DNA of 64,000 nucleotides from Polynucleobacter sp. es-EL-1 (GCF_018687975.1 NZ_CP061310.1:1116001-1180000), one strand, 5' to 3'. Positions 42,890 to 51,982 are shown, counted from the stretch's first letter. The notes: generated by a model from the sequence alone, not told the origin. Numbers and translations are program-made.

Positions 42890-44305
42890 TTAACAAGAAT
42901 AGGTATGCAAACGCTCAGGAACAACTACATTATTCCATTCAAGATCATCACGAATTGCTTGGGCTAGAACAGCAGAAGCTTCAGGCTCTCCATGAACGAC
43001 AAATACCGCTTTGGGTTCAGACTGGAAACCTCGCAACCAATCTAATAGGCCAGCTTGATCAGCGTGGGCTGATAAACCGCCAATAGTATGGACAGATGCC
43101 CTAACAGGGACTTCTTCGCCAAAGAGTCGCACTTTGGCTGCTTTATCTACCAAACGCCTACCTAAGCTGCCATAAGCCTGAAAGCCGGTAATGACGATGG
43201 CATTTTGTGAACGGGGTAAATTATTTTGCAAATGGTGAACAATCCTGCCGGCATCGCACATGCCACTAGCAGAGATAATAATTGCGCCGCCTTTGATCTT
43301 ATTGAGCGCCTTAGACTCTTCTACATCAGCAATAAAACGTAAATCCACTGCGCTCGGATTTTTCTGGTACCACTGAAAGGTCGTCTGAGATTCTGTATCG
43401 AGCTGCTCAAAGAAGCGCTGAGTTAAGTGGGTAGCTGCAGTTGCCATAGGTGAATCCACCCAAATACTGAGGTGAGGTAATAAACCTCTTTTCACAAGAT
43501 CAATCAGTAAGAACAGAATCTCTTGCGTACGACCAACAGCAAATGCCGGAATGACAATGTTGCCACGCGCATTTAAGGTGTTGGTAATGACATCAATTAA
43601 CTCAGCCTCCGTATTTTCTAAATTTTTATGCAGACGATCACCGTACGTAGACTCAACCACTACGACATCTGCCTGAGAAATCAATGTAGGGTCTGGCATG
43701 AGTAACTTACCCTTCATACCAATATCGCCCGAGAAAACACAGCGTTTTTTCTGCGCATGATCTTCGGTGATATCGAGGACGGCAATCGCTGATCCCAAGA
43801 TATGCCCCGCATTCTGAAACTCAAGATCTATACCATCGAACAGGCTCAGCAATTTTCCATACGGGAGAGCTTCACACTGATCTAGCGCAAGCTGAGCTTC
43901 TTCCATTGAATAGAGTGCTACTGGTAACTCACCGCGCCACTTTCCTGCCTTTTGTCTGCGCACGGCACGCTCTACATCAGCGCGCTGTAAGTGGGCGCTG
44001 TCTGGCAACAATATCTTTAATAGCTCTAAGCTAGCATCAGTGCAGTAAATAGGGCCGGTAAATCCTTGTGCGCACAGCCTTGGCAATAAACCACTGTGAT
44101 CAATGTGTGCATGGGTAAGCACAATAAAGTCGATCTCTTTGGGAGAAAATGGCAATGGCTCCAAATTTTTACTGCTGGCCTCTCGGCCACCTTGGAACAT
44201 CCCATAATCGACTATGAAGCGAACAGTTCGCCCTTTAATCAAGGCTTCTACTGAATGTCTTGATCCAGTAACCTCTCCAGCTGCACCGAGAAATTGTATT
44301 TGCAT
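42890..44305 (-). CDS. Metallo-beta-lactamase/beta-CASP ribonuclease-like protein
   Basis: 471 aa. Metal site: LTHAHIDHSG; further ligands in AGHILGSAIA and FSGDIGMKG; the beta-CASP part has SGMCDAGRIVHHLQNN and the final VHTIGGLSAHADQAGLL. It belongs to the Ysh1/CPSF73-like RNA-processing group (COG1236). Such enzymes cut or degrade RNA. It is transcribed toward the LOG gene, 10 bases apart. ATG 44305 is chosen over GTG 44311. Confidence 0.9.
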   Translation of the reverse strand: MQIQFLGAAGEVTGSRHSVEALIKGRTVRFIVDYGMFQGGREASSKNLEPLPFSPKEIDFIVLTHAHIDHSGLLPRLCAQGFTGPIYCTDASLELLKILLPDSAHLQRADVERAVRRQKAGKWRGELPVALYSMEEAQLALDQCEALPYGKLLSLFDGIDLEFQNAGHILGSAIAVLDITEDHAQKKRCVFSGDIGMKGKLLMPDPTLISQADVVVVESTYGDRLHKNLENTEAELIDVITNTLNARGNIVIPAFAVGRTQEILFLLIDLVKRGLLPHLSIWVDSPMATAATHLTQRFFEQLDTESQTTFQWYQKNPSAVDLRFIADVEESKALNKIKGGAIIISASGMCDAGRIVHHLQNNLPRSQNAIVITGFQAYGSLGRRLVDKAAKVRLFGEEVPVRASVHTIGGLSAHADQAGLLDWLRGFQSEPKAVFVVHGEPEASAVLAQAIRDDLEWNNVVVPERLHTYSC

Positions 44306-44367
44306 AGTCACAGAATACTACCGATAAAATGGCTTGATAGAACAATCATGAAAGCGATACTAGTAGC

Positions 44368-45252
44368 ATGGATAAGTTAGCCAATGAATTGCAGTCGCTA
44401 GATCTCATTAGTCGCCTTAAAAGAGCTCCATCCGAACATAAGGGGCATGCTGGTAAGGTGCTCCTCATTGGCGGTGCACCCGGTATGGCAGGCGCCCTAT
44501 TGCTTTCTGGTAATGCATCACTTCATTTGGGTGCTGGCTGGACCATTCTAGAAATGCTCGATCCCGCCTCAGCGCATGCTATCTCAGAGCAAGCTGAACT
44601 CATGATTCGTTTAGCTAGCTTTGATGCGCAAACGCAACTAGCTGATACGAACCCCGACCTCATTGCCATAGGACCCGGGCTTGGTTATTCTGCCCTTGCC
44701 AAGGGCTGGCTTGAAGCAGCTCTCAAATATCCATCGGTACCACTTGTGATTGATGCCGATGCCCTCAATGTAATAGCGGATACACCGGCATTTTTAGCGC
44801 TCTTATTAAAACGCAACCAACTCAATCCTGGTCTTTGCGTCATTACCCCTCACCCGGGAGAGGCGGCGCATTTGCTCGGCAAGAGTCCTAAAGACATTCA
44901 AGCAGATCGCATGCACGCTTTGTCTCAGCTAGTTACCCTAACCCAATCGATTGTTGTCCTTAAAGGTCAACATACTTTAATTGCTTCGCCCACATACAGT
45001 GCAGTGCGCTGTATGCAGGGCAATCCCGGAATGGCAATTGGCGGCATGGGAGATGTCCTGACAGGTAGTATTGCTGCCATTGCCGCCCAGGGACTTCGTC
45101 ACAATTTGACACTATGGGAGGCGACTTGCGTAGCCGTGCAACTCCACGCTAGTGCAGCAGATAGCTTGGTTGCAAAACAAGTGGGGCCGATTGGACTTAC
45201 CCCATCTGAGGTCATTATGGAGATGCGGAGCATTCTCAACAAGCTGTTATAA
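44368..45252 (+). CDS. nnrD: ADP-dependent NAD(P)H-hydrate dehydratase
   Basis: 294 aa YjeF C-terminal-type domain: HKGHAGKVLLIGGAPGMAGALLLS, DLIAIGPGLG, PLVIDADALN, VITPHPGEAAHLLG, VVLKGQHTLIA and NPGMAIGGMGDVLTGSIAAIAAQG. It repairs hydrated NAD(P)H. The NnrE epimerase domain, fused in Escherichia coli, is missing and should be encoded elsewhere or not at all. The stop is 6 bases before the EamA transporter gene; the gene is divergent from the beta-CASP gene. Confidence 0.95.
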   Translation: MDKLANELQSLDLISRLKRAPSEHKGHAGKVLLIGGAPGMAGALLLSGNASLHLGAGWTILEMLDPASAHAISEQAELMIRLASFDAQTQLADTNPDLIAIGPGLGYSALAKGWLEAALKYPSVPLVIDADALNVIADTPAFLALLLKRNQLNPGLCVITPHPGEAAHLLGKSPKDIQADRMHALSQLVTLTQSIVVLKGQHTLIASPTYSAVRCMQGNPGMAIGGMGDVLTGSIAAIAAQGLRHNLTLWEATCVAVQLHASAADSLVAKQVGPIGLTPSEVIMEMRSILNKLL

Positions 45253-45258
45253 AGCAGC

Positions 45259-46227
45259 ATGCATTCACAAGATCATTCGCATCAGCATCGTCGCTATCTC
45301 TATGGCATTTTGATGGCCGGACTGGGATCGGTATTATTTTCTGGCAAAGCGATCTTGGTCAAACTCGCATTTACCTATAACGCTAATGCTGAAACCATCA
45401 TTGCCTTACGCATGTTGATGGCACTTCCACTCTTTTGGGCAATCTACTGGTGGCAAGCACGTCGACAAACGATGAGTCGTCTCTCCCTAGCGGACCAAGT
45501 GAAGATATTCATCTTAGGATTTTTGGGTTATTTCTTTTCTAGTTATCTAGACTTTTTGGGCTTGCAATATATCTCAGTTGGCTTAGAGCGAATCGTTTTA
45601 TATCTGACGCCTACGATTGTTTTGTTAATCTCTTACTTTGTTTTAAATAAGCGCATTACTCGCCTGCAATGGTATGCCCTCATTGTGGGCTACCTTGGCG
45701 TGATCATCGTATTCATTCAAGATGCAAGCTCTACTGGATCTACCGCCTTACTAGGCATGGGCTTAGTCTTTGCGAGCGCCTGCTCTTATGCAATCTATAT
45801 GATCGGATCCGGTGAAATGGTCAAGCGGGTTGGCAGCGTCAGAATGGTCGTCTATGCCAGCTCAGCATCGGCCTTGCTGAGCGTCATTCAAATTTTATTC
45901 TATGACCCAATGGCAGTTTTTACTCAAGCCCCACAAATTTATTGGCTTAGCCTACTCAATGCTGCGCTATGTACCGTTATTCCAATGTTGCTCATCATGA
46001 TTGCGATTAATCGCATTGGCTCCCCTTTGGTTGCGCAAGCTGGAATACTCGGTCCAGTATCAACGCTCTTTATGGGATGGGCGGTCTTATCAGAACCGAT
46101 TACGCTCTTGCAAATTGGGGGGATGATTTTGGTGATAGGCGCCATGTGGCTTCTCGTGCGCAATGATTCCTCCAAAACCAACCCATCTAAGGTGGCCAGC
46201 GTCGATAGCGCTGACCCCTTAAATTAA
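45259..46227 (+). CDS. EamA-family (DMT) transporter
   Basis: 322 aa, ten helices in two EamA halves (GILMAGLGSVLFSGKAILVK opening the first, LGMGLVFASACSYAIYMIG the second). A short His-rich N-terminus (HSQDHSHQHRR) precedes the first helix and might bind metal. The family exports amino acids, nucleotides or other metabolites; substrate unknown. Co-transcribed with nnrD. Confidence 0.87.
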   Translation: MHSQDHSHQHRRYLYGILMAGLGSVLFSGKAILVKLAFTYNANAETIIALRMLMALPLFWAIYWWQARRQTMSRLSLADQVKIFILGFLGYFFSSYLDFLGLQYISVGLERIVLYLTPTIVLLISYFVLNKRITRLQWYALIVGYLGVIIVFIQDASSTGSTALLGMGLVFASACSYAIYMIGSGEMVKRVGSVRMVVYASSASALLSVIQILFYDPMAVFTQAPQIYWLSLLNAALCTVIPMLLIMIAINRIGSPLVAQAGILGPVSTLFMGWAVLSEPITLLQIGGMILVIGAMWLLVRNDSSKTNPSKVASVDSADPLN

Positions 46228-46239
46228 ATCGACGAAGGT

Positions 46240-46542
46240 TTACTGCGTTACTGCTGATGCTGGAGCCGATGCTGGTGCAGCCGCAGGTGCTGGTGCTGGC
46301 TTGGATTTTTTCTTAGCCTTTTTCTTGGCCTTCTTATCGGCCTTTTTATCTTTCTTCGCCCTTTTCTTTGCTTTCTTCTGGGCGGCTGGCTCAGTTGGCT
46401 GAGCAGCGGGAGCCGGCATCTCTGGAGAGGCAGCTGGAGGGGTAGCAGGAGTAGTTTGAGCAATCGCTCCCGATAAGGGCGCAAAACCTATCGTCGCAGC
46501 AATAAAAGCAGAGAGAATTAGTTTGGGGGAAGGCAAATTCAT
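46240..46542 (-). CDS. Exported Lys/Ala/Pro-rich low-complexity protein
   Basis: 100 aa from ATG 46542 (GGAG six bases before it). The signal peptide is cut near SGAIAQ. The mature protein has three blocks: Pro/Ala-Thr (TTPATPPAASPEMPAPAAQPTEP), then a Lys/Ala block of repeated KKA and KKDKKADKK units, then PAPAPAAAPASAPASA. It is very basic with no folded domain in sight. It may bind polyanions (lipopolysaccharide, DNA) or link envelope layers; function unknown. Codons vary, so it is not a simple repeat expansion. Confidence 0.65.
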   Translation of the reverse strand: MNLPSPKLILSAFIAATIGFAPLSGAIAQTTPATPPAASPEMPAPAAQPTEPAAQKKAKKRAKKDKKADKKAKKKAKKKSKPAPAPAAAPASAPASAVTQ

Positions 46543-46622
46543 GAGGGGCTCCAATAGGTTTGTGGATAATTTGATCATACTCAATAATGCATCCTATACC
46601 CGTCATTTATTAAAGCCTTTAT

Positions 46623-47285
46623 ATGAATCCCATTGCCAATCCCTTTCCCACAGATATCTATACAGAGCCACAAAATTACTCTATCAATACTTTGGAAAAT
46701 TTAGGCCCCCTCACTAAGTTAGCGGGTATCTGGGAGGGACAACGTGGTTTGGATATCAAGCCCAAAGCGGAAGGCCCGAAGAAACAGGTCTATACAGAGC
46801 GTATTGAAATGCAACCTATTGACCCCCAAACTAATGGCCCGCAATTATTTTATGGTTTGCGCTATCACCTACACATCACCAAACCCGATCAAGTCAAGAC
46901 CTATCATGATCAAGTGGGTTATTGGTTATGGGAACCTGCAACCAATTTAATCGTGCATACCCTCTCCATTCCCCGCGGCATGATCACCATGGCAACTGGC
47001 AAAGCATCCGCCAAGGCAACACAGTTTGAGTGCATTGCCAAAATTGATGATCCTACTGCTGGGATTTCTTCCAGTCCTTTTCTGAACTACGCTTTTAAGA
47101 CAATCGAATATCGCATCATGGTGAGCTTTTTGGATGATGGCACTTGGTCTTATGAGCAAGATACCGTCATGATGATTGCGGGTCAATCTGAACCCTTTCA
47201 CCATTTAGATAACAATGTACTTACTAAAGTGGGAGAAGCGACTCCCAATCCGCTAGCCTTAGAGGCAATGAAAAAGCCGTCCTAA
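46623..47285 (+). CDS. Nitrobindin-like haem-binding beta-barrel protein
   Basis: 220 aa. LTKLAGIWEGQRGLD is the G-x-W-x-G signature of the DUF1794/THAP4-nitrobindin fold; later RYHLHITKPD, VGYWLWEPATNLIVHTLSIPRG and the His in SEPFHHLDNN, a candidate for the proximal haem ligand, fit. Members bind ferric haem and react with peroxynitrite or NO. The stop codon lies inside the terminator hairpin. Confidence 0.78.
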   Translation: MNPIANPFPTDIYTEPQNYSINTLENLGPLTKLAGIWEGQRGLDIKPKAEGPKKQVYTERIEMQPIDPQTNGPQLFYGLRYHLHITKPDQVKTYHDQVGYWLWEPATNLIVHTLSIPRGMITMATGKASAKATQFECIAKIDDPTAGISSSPFLNYAFKTIEYRIMVSFLDDGTWSYEQDTVMMIAGQSEPFHHLDNNVLTKVGEATPNPLALEAMKKPS

Positions 47286-47294
47286 GACGGCTTT
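47273..47294. terminator. Terminator overlapping the nitrobindin-like stop codon
   Basis: 9-bp stem AAAGCCGTC / GACGGCTTT with a 4-base loop containing part of the stop codon; separates two convergent genes. Confidence 0.82.
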
Positions 47295-47318
47295 AAATTC
47301 ACTAAGCGATGCCCTTCA

Positions 47319-48467
47319 TTACGCTGGCTGAGCTTCAGTTTCAGTAATTTTTTCTAAGGCAGCCTCTAAGAGGGCAACCGTACGGTCTACATGAGCTAAT
47401 TTTTCCAAGCCAAATAAACCAATGCGGAAAGTACGGAAATCAGGACGCTCATCACACTGCAATGGCACGCCTGCAGCAGTTTGTAAACCTAGGGCAATGA
47501 ACTTCTTACCAGACTGAATATCCGGATCCTTGGTGTAACTGACTACCACGCCAGGGGACTGATAGCCTTTAGCCGAAACTGAATGATAGCCCTTAGAAAC
47601 TAACAAAGCGCGGACTTTCTCGCCCAACTCTTGTTGTTTTTGTTTCAGGTTAGCGAAACCTAAAGATTGGGTTTCCTGCATGACATTGCGCAAAATTTTG
47701 AGGGCATCTGTAGGCATCGTGGTGTGATAAACATGACCGCCCTTTTCATAAGCTTCCATGATTTGCAACCACTTCTTTAAATCCATTGAAAAACTGCTGC
47801 TTTGTGTAGCATCAATCTTTTCGCGAGCGCGATCGCCAAGAGCAATCAATGCGCAGCAAGGTGAGCTACTCCAACCCTTTTGAGGCGCAGTAATCAAGAC
47901 GTCCACATTACATGCCTTCATATCCACCCACATTGCACCAGAAGCGATGCAATCAAGTACAAACAAACCATTAACAGAACGCACTGCCTCACCAACCGCC
48001 TTGAGATAGTCATCCGGCAAAATAATTCCAGCGGATGTTTCAACATGAGGAGCAAAAACTACAGCAGGCTTTTCCTTTTTAATGAAAGCCACCACCTCTT
48101 CAAGCGGAGCTGGCGCAAAAACACCCTGTGTCGAATCTTCTAACTGCTTGCCTTTGATAACAGTAATGTCCTGGGTAATATTGGCAAGATCAAAAATCTG
48201 CGTCCAGCGATAACTAAACCAGCCGTTACGTATTACGAGGCATTTCTGATTGTTTGCAAATTGGCGGGCAACGGCTTCCATACCAAAAGTTCCGCTACCA
48301 GGAACAATGACAGCCGAGCTAGCGTTATAAGCATCCTTCAAGACGCTAGAAATATCCACCATGACTTTTTTGAACTGCTCAGACATGTGGTTTAAGGAGC
48401 GATCGGTATAAACCACCGAGAACTCTAATAAACCATCTGGATCAACATTGGGGAGTAAGCCTGGCAT
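47319..48467 (-). CDS. Class V aminotransferase (AGT/serine-glyoxylate group)
   Basis: 382 aa PLP enzyme. SAVIVPGSGTFGMEAVARQF, then FAPHVETSAGIILPDDYL, LDCIASGAMWVDM and the PLP lysine in VLITAPQKGWSSSPC match alanine-glyoxylate/serine-pyruvate aminotransferases. The reaction is probably transfer from serine or alanine to glyoxylate or pyruvate, or from 2-aminoethylphosphonate-like donors; the donor cannot be fixed by eye. The leader contains repeated complementary segments. Confidence 0.87.
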   Translation of the reverse strand: MPGLLPNVDPDGLLEFSVVYTDRSLNHMSEQFKKVMVDISSVLKDAYNASSAVIVPGSGTFGMEAVARQFANNQKCLVIRNGWFSYRWTQIFDLANITQDITVIKGKQLEDSTQGVFAPAPLEEVVAFIKKEKPAVVFAPHVETSAGIILPDDYLKAVGEAVRSVNGLFVLDCIASGAMWVDMKACNVDVLITAPQKGWSSSPCCALIALGDRAREKIDATQSSSFSMDLKKWLQIMEAYEKGGHVYHTTMPTDALKILRNVMQETQSLGFANLKQKQQELGEKVRALLVSKGYHSVSAKGYQSPGVVVSYTKDPDIQSGKKFIALGLQTAAGVPLQCDERPDFRTFRIGLFGLEKLAHVDRTVALLEAALEKITETEAQPA

Positions 48468-48508
48468 AGTAATTTCCTAGTAAATCATGTGATTAGCCCT
48501 AAATGATA

Positions 48509-48566
48509 CTGATTTAGGAGCTTTTTAGTGCCCCCTGATTAAAAACAGCCTAAATCAGGGGTTTTT
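48509..48566 (-). repeat. Set of mutually complementary segments in the aminotransferase leader
   Basis: Plus-strand segments: CTGATTTAGG (48509-48518), CCCCTGAT (48532-48539) and CCTAAATCAGGGG (48549-48561). The third can pair with either the first (10 bp) or the second (8 bp, followed by TTTTT on the plus strand). On the minus strand this is the leader of the aminotransferase gene and overlaps the end of the EamA gene. Confidence 0.5.
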
Positions 48567-49550
48567 AGGGGGTACAGAAGCTTGGGAGCCTGATTTCTTA
48601 GTGGAGGAGACCAGAATTCCAAGGACAATCAAGGCAAATGCCAAGGCATGGAAAAGCTGAGGAGGATCCCCCAAAATCAGACCGGAAAGCAAGGCAGTGA
48701 ATAAGGGAATTAAATTGGCAAAAAAGGCAGCGACAGTAGGGCCCGCTCCATTTACACCCAATCCCCAAAATCGATAAGAAATTAATGATGGGCCAATCGC
48801 TATAAAAATGATTAAGGAGATGGTCCAAGGATTGAGCTCAATAAAGGCAAATCCAGTGGCGACTTCAAAACCCTCAAAAAGCATAGTCCATAAAAAACCA
48901 ATCATGACTTGTGCCATCAAAAATTCAGCCCAAGGCCATTGCTTTTCAGTACTAGACCCAGGACGACTAATCATCCAACTATAAAAAGCCCATAAGATGG
49001 TGGCGAGCATAATGAATAAGTCACCAGCGACCATCTCCATACTTAATAAGCTCGATAATTCACCTCGAGTCAGGACAATCGTCACACCAACCAGAGAGAC
49101 AATAGCCCCAGTCAATTGCAGAATGCCGGGCTTCGTTTCATAAAAAGCAGCGCCAATAAAAAGCATCCAAATTGGCATGCTTGCGCCAATTAAGGTGACA
49201 TTAATGGCTGTCGAAGTTTGCAGGGCCAAATATAAAAGAACGTTATAACTCCCTACGCCCAATAGACCCAACATTAGAAAACGTTTTTTGTTTTGCCAAA
49301 GAGGGCTACTAGGCATAAAAATCCGCCAACCCAAGGGAAGCAAGATCAATGCAGCAAGACCCCAGCGAACTGCACTTAAGGTGATCGGGGAGACACTCCC
49401 CACTAGCATCCTACCTACGACCGCATTTCCAGCCCATAAGACAGTAGCTACCAAAAGATAGAAAACGGTGGGGAGCGCTAATTGAGGCATAAAGTCACTA
49501 TTGGAGGATAAATCACTGTTTAGAGCTCTAAATAGGCGCTCACTTGGCAT
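48555..49550 (-). CDS. EamA-family (DMT) transporter
   Basis: 331 aa with ten helices in two EamA halves (LATVLWAFYSWMISRPGSS opens the second). The first 20 residues before MPQLALPTVFYLLVATVLWAG are polar; ATG 49490 may be the real start, as there is no ribosome site before 49550. Different from the EamA copy at 45.3 kb. Substrate unknown. It lies upstream of the aminotransferase on the same strand with hairpin-forming sequence between. Confidence 0.87.
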   Translation of the reverse strand: MPSERLFRALNSDLSSNSDFMPQLALPTVFYLLVATVLWAGNAVVGRMLVGSVSPITLSAVRWGLAALILLPLGWRIFMPSSPLWQNKKRFLMLGLLGVGSYNVLLYLALQTSTAINVTLIGASMPIWMLFIGAAFYETKPGILQLTGAIVSLVGVTIVLTRGELSSLLSMEMVAGDLFIMLATILWAFYSWMISRPGSSTEKQWPWAEFLMAQVMIGFLWTMLFEGFEVATGFAFIELNPWTISLIIFIAIGPSLISYRFWGLGVNGAGPTVAAFFANLIPLFTALLSGLILGDPPQLFHALAFALIVLGILVSSTKKSGSQASVPPKNP

Positions 49551-49647
49551 TGTAGAAACAAATGCCTGGTATTGCTAAGATAGAGCTTAAATGAAGAACT
49601 GACAGCCATGTCGGAATGGCCATAAAGCAAAGAATTAAAGGATTTTC

Positions 49648-50793
49648 GTGACGATCATTACCAATATTGAAGACCTACGGGTGTTGCACCAAAAACGCAC
49701 GCCCAAAATGTTTTATGACTATGCAGATTCCGGTTCATGGACGGAATCCACGTATCGCGCGAATGAATCTGATTTTCAGAAAATCAAATTGCGTCAGCGA
49801 GTGGCTGTTGATATGACCAATCGCACCACGAAGACAACCATGGTGGGACAGGAAGTTGCAATGCCAGTGGCATTAGCACCAACTGGATTAACAGGAATGC
49901 AATGTGCCGATGGCGAAATTTTAGCGGCCCGTGCTGCCGAAAAATTCGGGGTACCGTTTTGTTTATCCACGATGAGTATTTGCTCAATTGAAGATGTAGC
50001 AGAGCACACCACTAAGCCTTTTTGGTTTCAGCTATACGTCATGAAAGATCGTGGATTTATTGAACGATTAATTGAGCGTGCTAAGGCAGCAAAATGCTCA
50101 GCCTTAGTTCTTACCCTGGACCTTCAAATTTTGGGGCAGCGCCATAAAGATCTCAAGAATGGTCTATCAGCACCTCCAAAGCTGACCATTCCCAATATCC
50201 TCAACATGATGACTAAGCCGCGCTGGTGTATGGGCATGGCAATGACCCCACGTAGAACTTTCCGCAATATCGTGGGTCATGCCACCGGGGTGGGCAATAT
50301 GTCATCACTCTCCTCCTGGACAGCCGAACAATTTGATCCGGGCTTGAGTTGGGATGATGTTGAGTGGATTAAGAAACTGTGGGGTGGCAAGCTCATCATT
50401 AAAGGCATCTTAGATGAAGAAGATGCGCGTATGGCAGTTAACACTGGAGCAGACGCGCTGATCGTATCGAACCATGGCGGCCGTCAATTAGATGGCGCGA
50501 TCTCGAGCATTAAAGCACTCCCCGGCATTGTGAATGCCGTTGGTAAAGATATCGAAGTATGGATGGATGGCGGCATTCGCTCTGGTCAGGATGTTCTTAA
50601 AGCCTGGGCTCTTGGGGCTCGTGGCACCATGATCGGCCGCCCTTTCCTCTATGGATTGGGTGCAATGGGAGAGGCCGGCGTTACCAAGTGCCTTGAAATT
50701 ATTCATCGAGAACTTGATCTCACCATGGCCTTTACTGGACATCGCGATATTCAAAACGTTAACAAAGACATCTTGTATCCAGGAACTTTCTAA
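49648..50793 (+). CDS. lldD: FMN-dependent L-lactate dehydrogenase (LldD group)
   Basis: 381 aa alpha-hydroxy-acid oxidase family. FMN/substrate motifs: FYDYADSGSWTE, VALAPTGLTGMQ, FQLYVMKDR, LTLDLQILGQRHKDLKNG, then LIIKGILDEEDA, the catalytic His in VSNHGGRQLDG, and WMDGGIRSGQDVLKAWALGARGTMIGRP. It oxidises L-lactate to pyruvate with electrons to the quinone pool. GTG 49648 has AAAGGA upstream. Other 2-hydroxy acids (mandelate, glycolate) are possible substrates. Confidence 0.9.
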   Translation: MTIITNIEDLRVLHQKRTPKMFYDYADSGSWTESTYRANESDFQKIKLRQRVAVDMTNRTTKTTMVGQEVAMPVALAPTGLTGMQCADGEILAARAAEKFGVPFCLSTMSICSIEDVAEHTTKPFWFQLYVMKDRGFIERLIERAKAAKCSALVLTLDLQILGQRHKDLKNGLSAPPKLTIPNILNMMTKPRWCMGMAMTPRRTFRNIVGHATGVGNMSSLSSWTAEQFDPGLSWDDVEWIKKLWGGKLIIKGILDEEDARMAVNTGADALIVSNHGGRQLDGAISSIKALPGIVNAVGKDIEVWMDGGIRSGQDVLKAWALGARGTMIGRPFLYGLGAMGEAGVTKCLEIIHRELDLTMAFTGHRDIQNVNKDILYPGTF

Positions 50794-50794
50794 A

Positions 50795-51595
50795 ATTCCG
50801 TATCTCGCCGACTCCCCGCTACTCGTTTTTATTCTCTCAGCCATTGCCCTGACCACTTCAGTGTGGTTTGGCAATGCTGTACTGAGTAAATATCGCACTA
50901 AAGATACTGAGACCTCTACTGATCTTGGAATTATTGAGACAGCGACTTTAACTTTGCTGGCCCTCATCATTGGATTTACTTTCTCCATGGCAATTGCGCG
51001 CTATGACTTGAGGCAAAACTATGAAGAGGCGGAAGCAAATGCAATTGGTACAGAATTTTTAAGAGCAGATCTTCTACCTAGCAAGTATGCTGAGCAAGTA
51101 AAGGACCTCTTAAATCAATACGTAGACCAGCGAATACTGTTTTACATCAAGCAAGATCAAGAAACTGCTCGGCAAATTAACCGCAAGACTCTCGAGCTTG
51201 AAAACGCCCTATGGAACGCAGTGGTCATTCCTGCCAATGCTCAGCCTAGCCCTACCCTCACCTTGGCGGTTTCTGGAATGAATGAAGTAATTAATTCACA
51301 AAGCTATACACAGGCAGCATGGTGGAATCGGATCCCACGCGCAGCTTGGTGGCTCATGGCTGCGATTGCTGTTGGGGCCAATATTCTCATTGGCTTTGGC
51401 GCCAGAAACTTCAAACCCAATTTTGGGTTATTCATGATTTTTCCCGTCATGATTTCAATCGCCTTCTTCTTGATTGCAGATATTGATAGCCCGAGAGGCG
51501 GAGTTATCAAAATTGAACCACGTAATCTGATTGATTTGAAGCGCAACATTGAGCCCAAAAATCAGGCGATACCATTAATAGGCGACAAGCAATGA
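50795..51595 (+). CDS. DUF4239-like membrane protein, start uncertain
   Basis: About 266 aa. One helix near the N-terminus (LVFILSAIALTTSVWFG), a second (TLLALIIGFTFSMAIARYD), a soluble helical middle starting NYEEAEANAIGTEFLRADLLP, and two C-terminal helices (AAWWLMAAIAVGANILIGFGA; FGLFMIFPVMISIAFFLIADID). The order and the EAEANAIGTEFLR stretch recall DUF4239/bestrophin-like proteins. The frame has no ATG/GTG/TTG between the end of lldD and the first helix: 50795 is ATT; TTG 50714 and ATG 50651 overlap lldD by 80 and 143 bases; GTG 50861 cuts the helix. Drawn from the first codon after lldD. Confidence 0.68.
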   Translation: MPYLADSPLLVFILSAIALTTSVWFGNAVLSKYRTKDTETSTDLGIIETATLTLLALIIGFTFSMAIARYDLRQNYEEAEANAIGTEFLRADLLPSKYAEQVKDLLNQYVDQRILFYIKQDQETARQINRKTLELENALWNAVVIPANAQPSPTLTLAVSGMNEVINSQSYTQAAWWNRIPRAAWWLMAAIAVGANILIGFGARNFKPNFGLFMIFPVMISIAFFLIADIDSPRGGVIKIEPRNLIDLKRNIEPKNQAIPLIGDKQ

Positions 51596-51783
51596 AACGT
51601 GTAGTAGATGTGTATAAAAATCGGGGTCGTGATTTAGTCTGGACTTATGTCATTCATTTAGGAAATATTGAATTCCATCCCGCGCAAATTGATTTTGAAG
51701 TGGAGGCTCTCAGACTATCGCAACTCGATAAGCGCGGTCCCATTAACGAACTCAGCGCCAAAGCAAGGCATTTGAACAAATAA
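51592..51783 (+). CDS. Hypothetical protein, 63 aa
   Basis: Small soluble protein, MKRVVDVYKNRGRDLVWTY at the start, with mixed charge and no membrane span. The ATG overlaps the stop of the DUF4239-like gene (ATGA), which supports translation. Unknown family. The next gene, a 58-aa membrane protein, starts 22 bases on. Confidence 0.6.
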   Translation: MKRVVDVYKNRGRDLVWTYVIHLGNIEFHPAQIDFEVEALRLSQLDKRGPINELSAKARHLNK

Positions 51784-51805
51784 TTTATTTACTGCATCAA
51801 TATTT

Positions 51806-51982
51806 ATGAAACCTCTAAGCAAAAAAGCCAAGATGGCTGTAGGTTGGACAATTCTGATGACGGTGATTGGCACTGCCATGCTGCATCAATGGGAGTTTTT
51901 TGCCATGGGGTGCGCTTCCATAGTCCTTCTGGTAGTTGCCAACCAATATGATCTTTTAAAAGATCCAGAAGATAAAAAATAA
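51806..51982 (+). CDS. 58-aa two-span membrane protein
   Basis: Frame starting MKPLSKKAKMAVGWTIL with hydrophobic segments VGWTILMTVIGTAML and FFAMGCASIVLLVVA separated by HQWE, and a charged end (LLKDPEDKK). The stop codon is the first base pair of a strong terminator, so the gene closes a transcript of lldD, the DUF4239-like gene and the 63-aa gene. No strong ribosome site is seen before ATG 51806. Family unknown. Confidence 0.55.
   Translation: MKPLSKKAKMAVGWTILMTVIGTAMLHQWEFFAMGCASIVLLVVANQYDLLKDPEDKK

Noticed and set aside
46240..46484. Lys/Ala repeats as a CRISPR or tandem-repeat array
   Set aside because: The DNA units are irregular and in frame with a signal peptide; this is low-complexity coding sequence.
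50488..50988. 166-codon minus-strand frame across the lldD 3' end
   Set aside because: Antisense to two supported genes, no recognisable domain or ribosome site.
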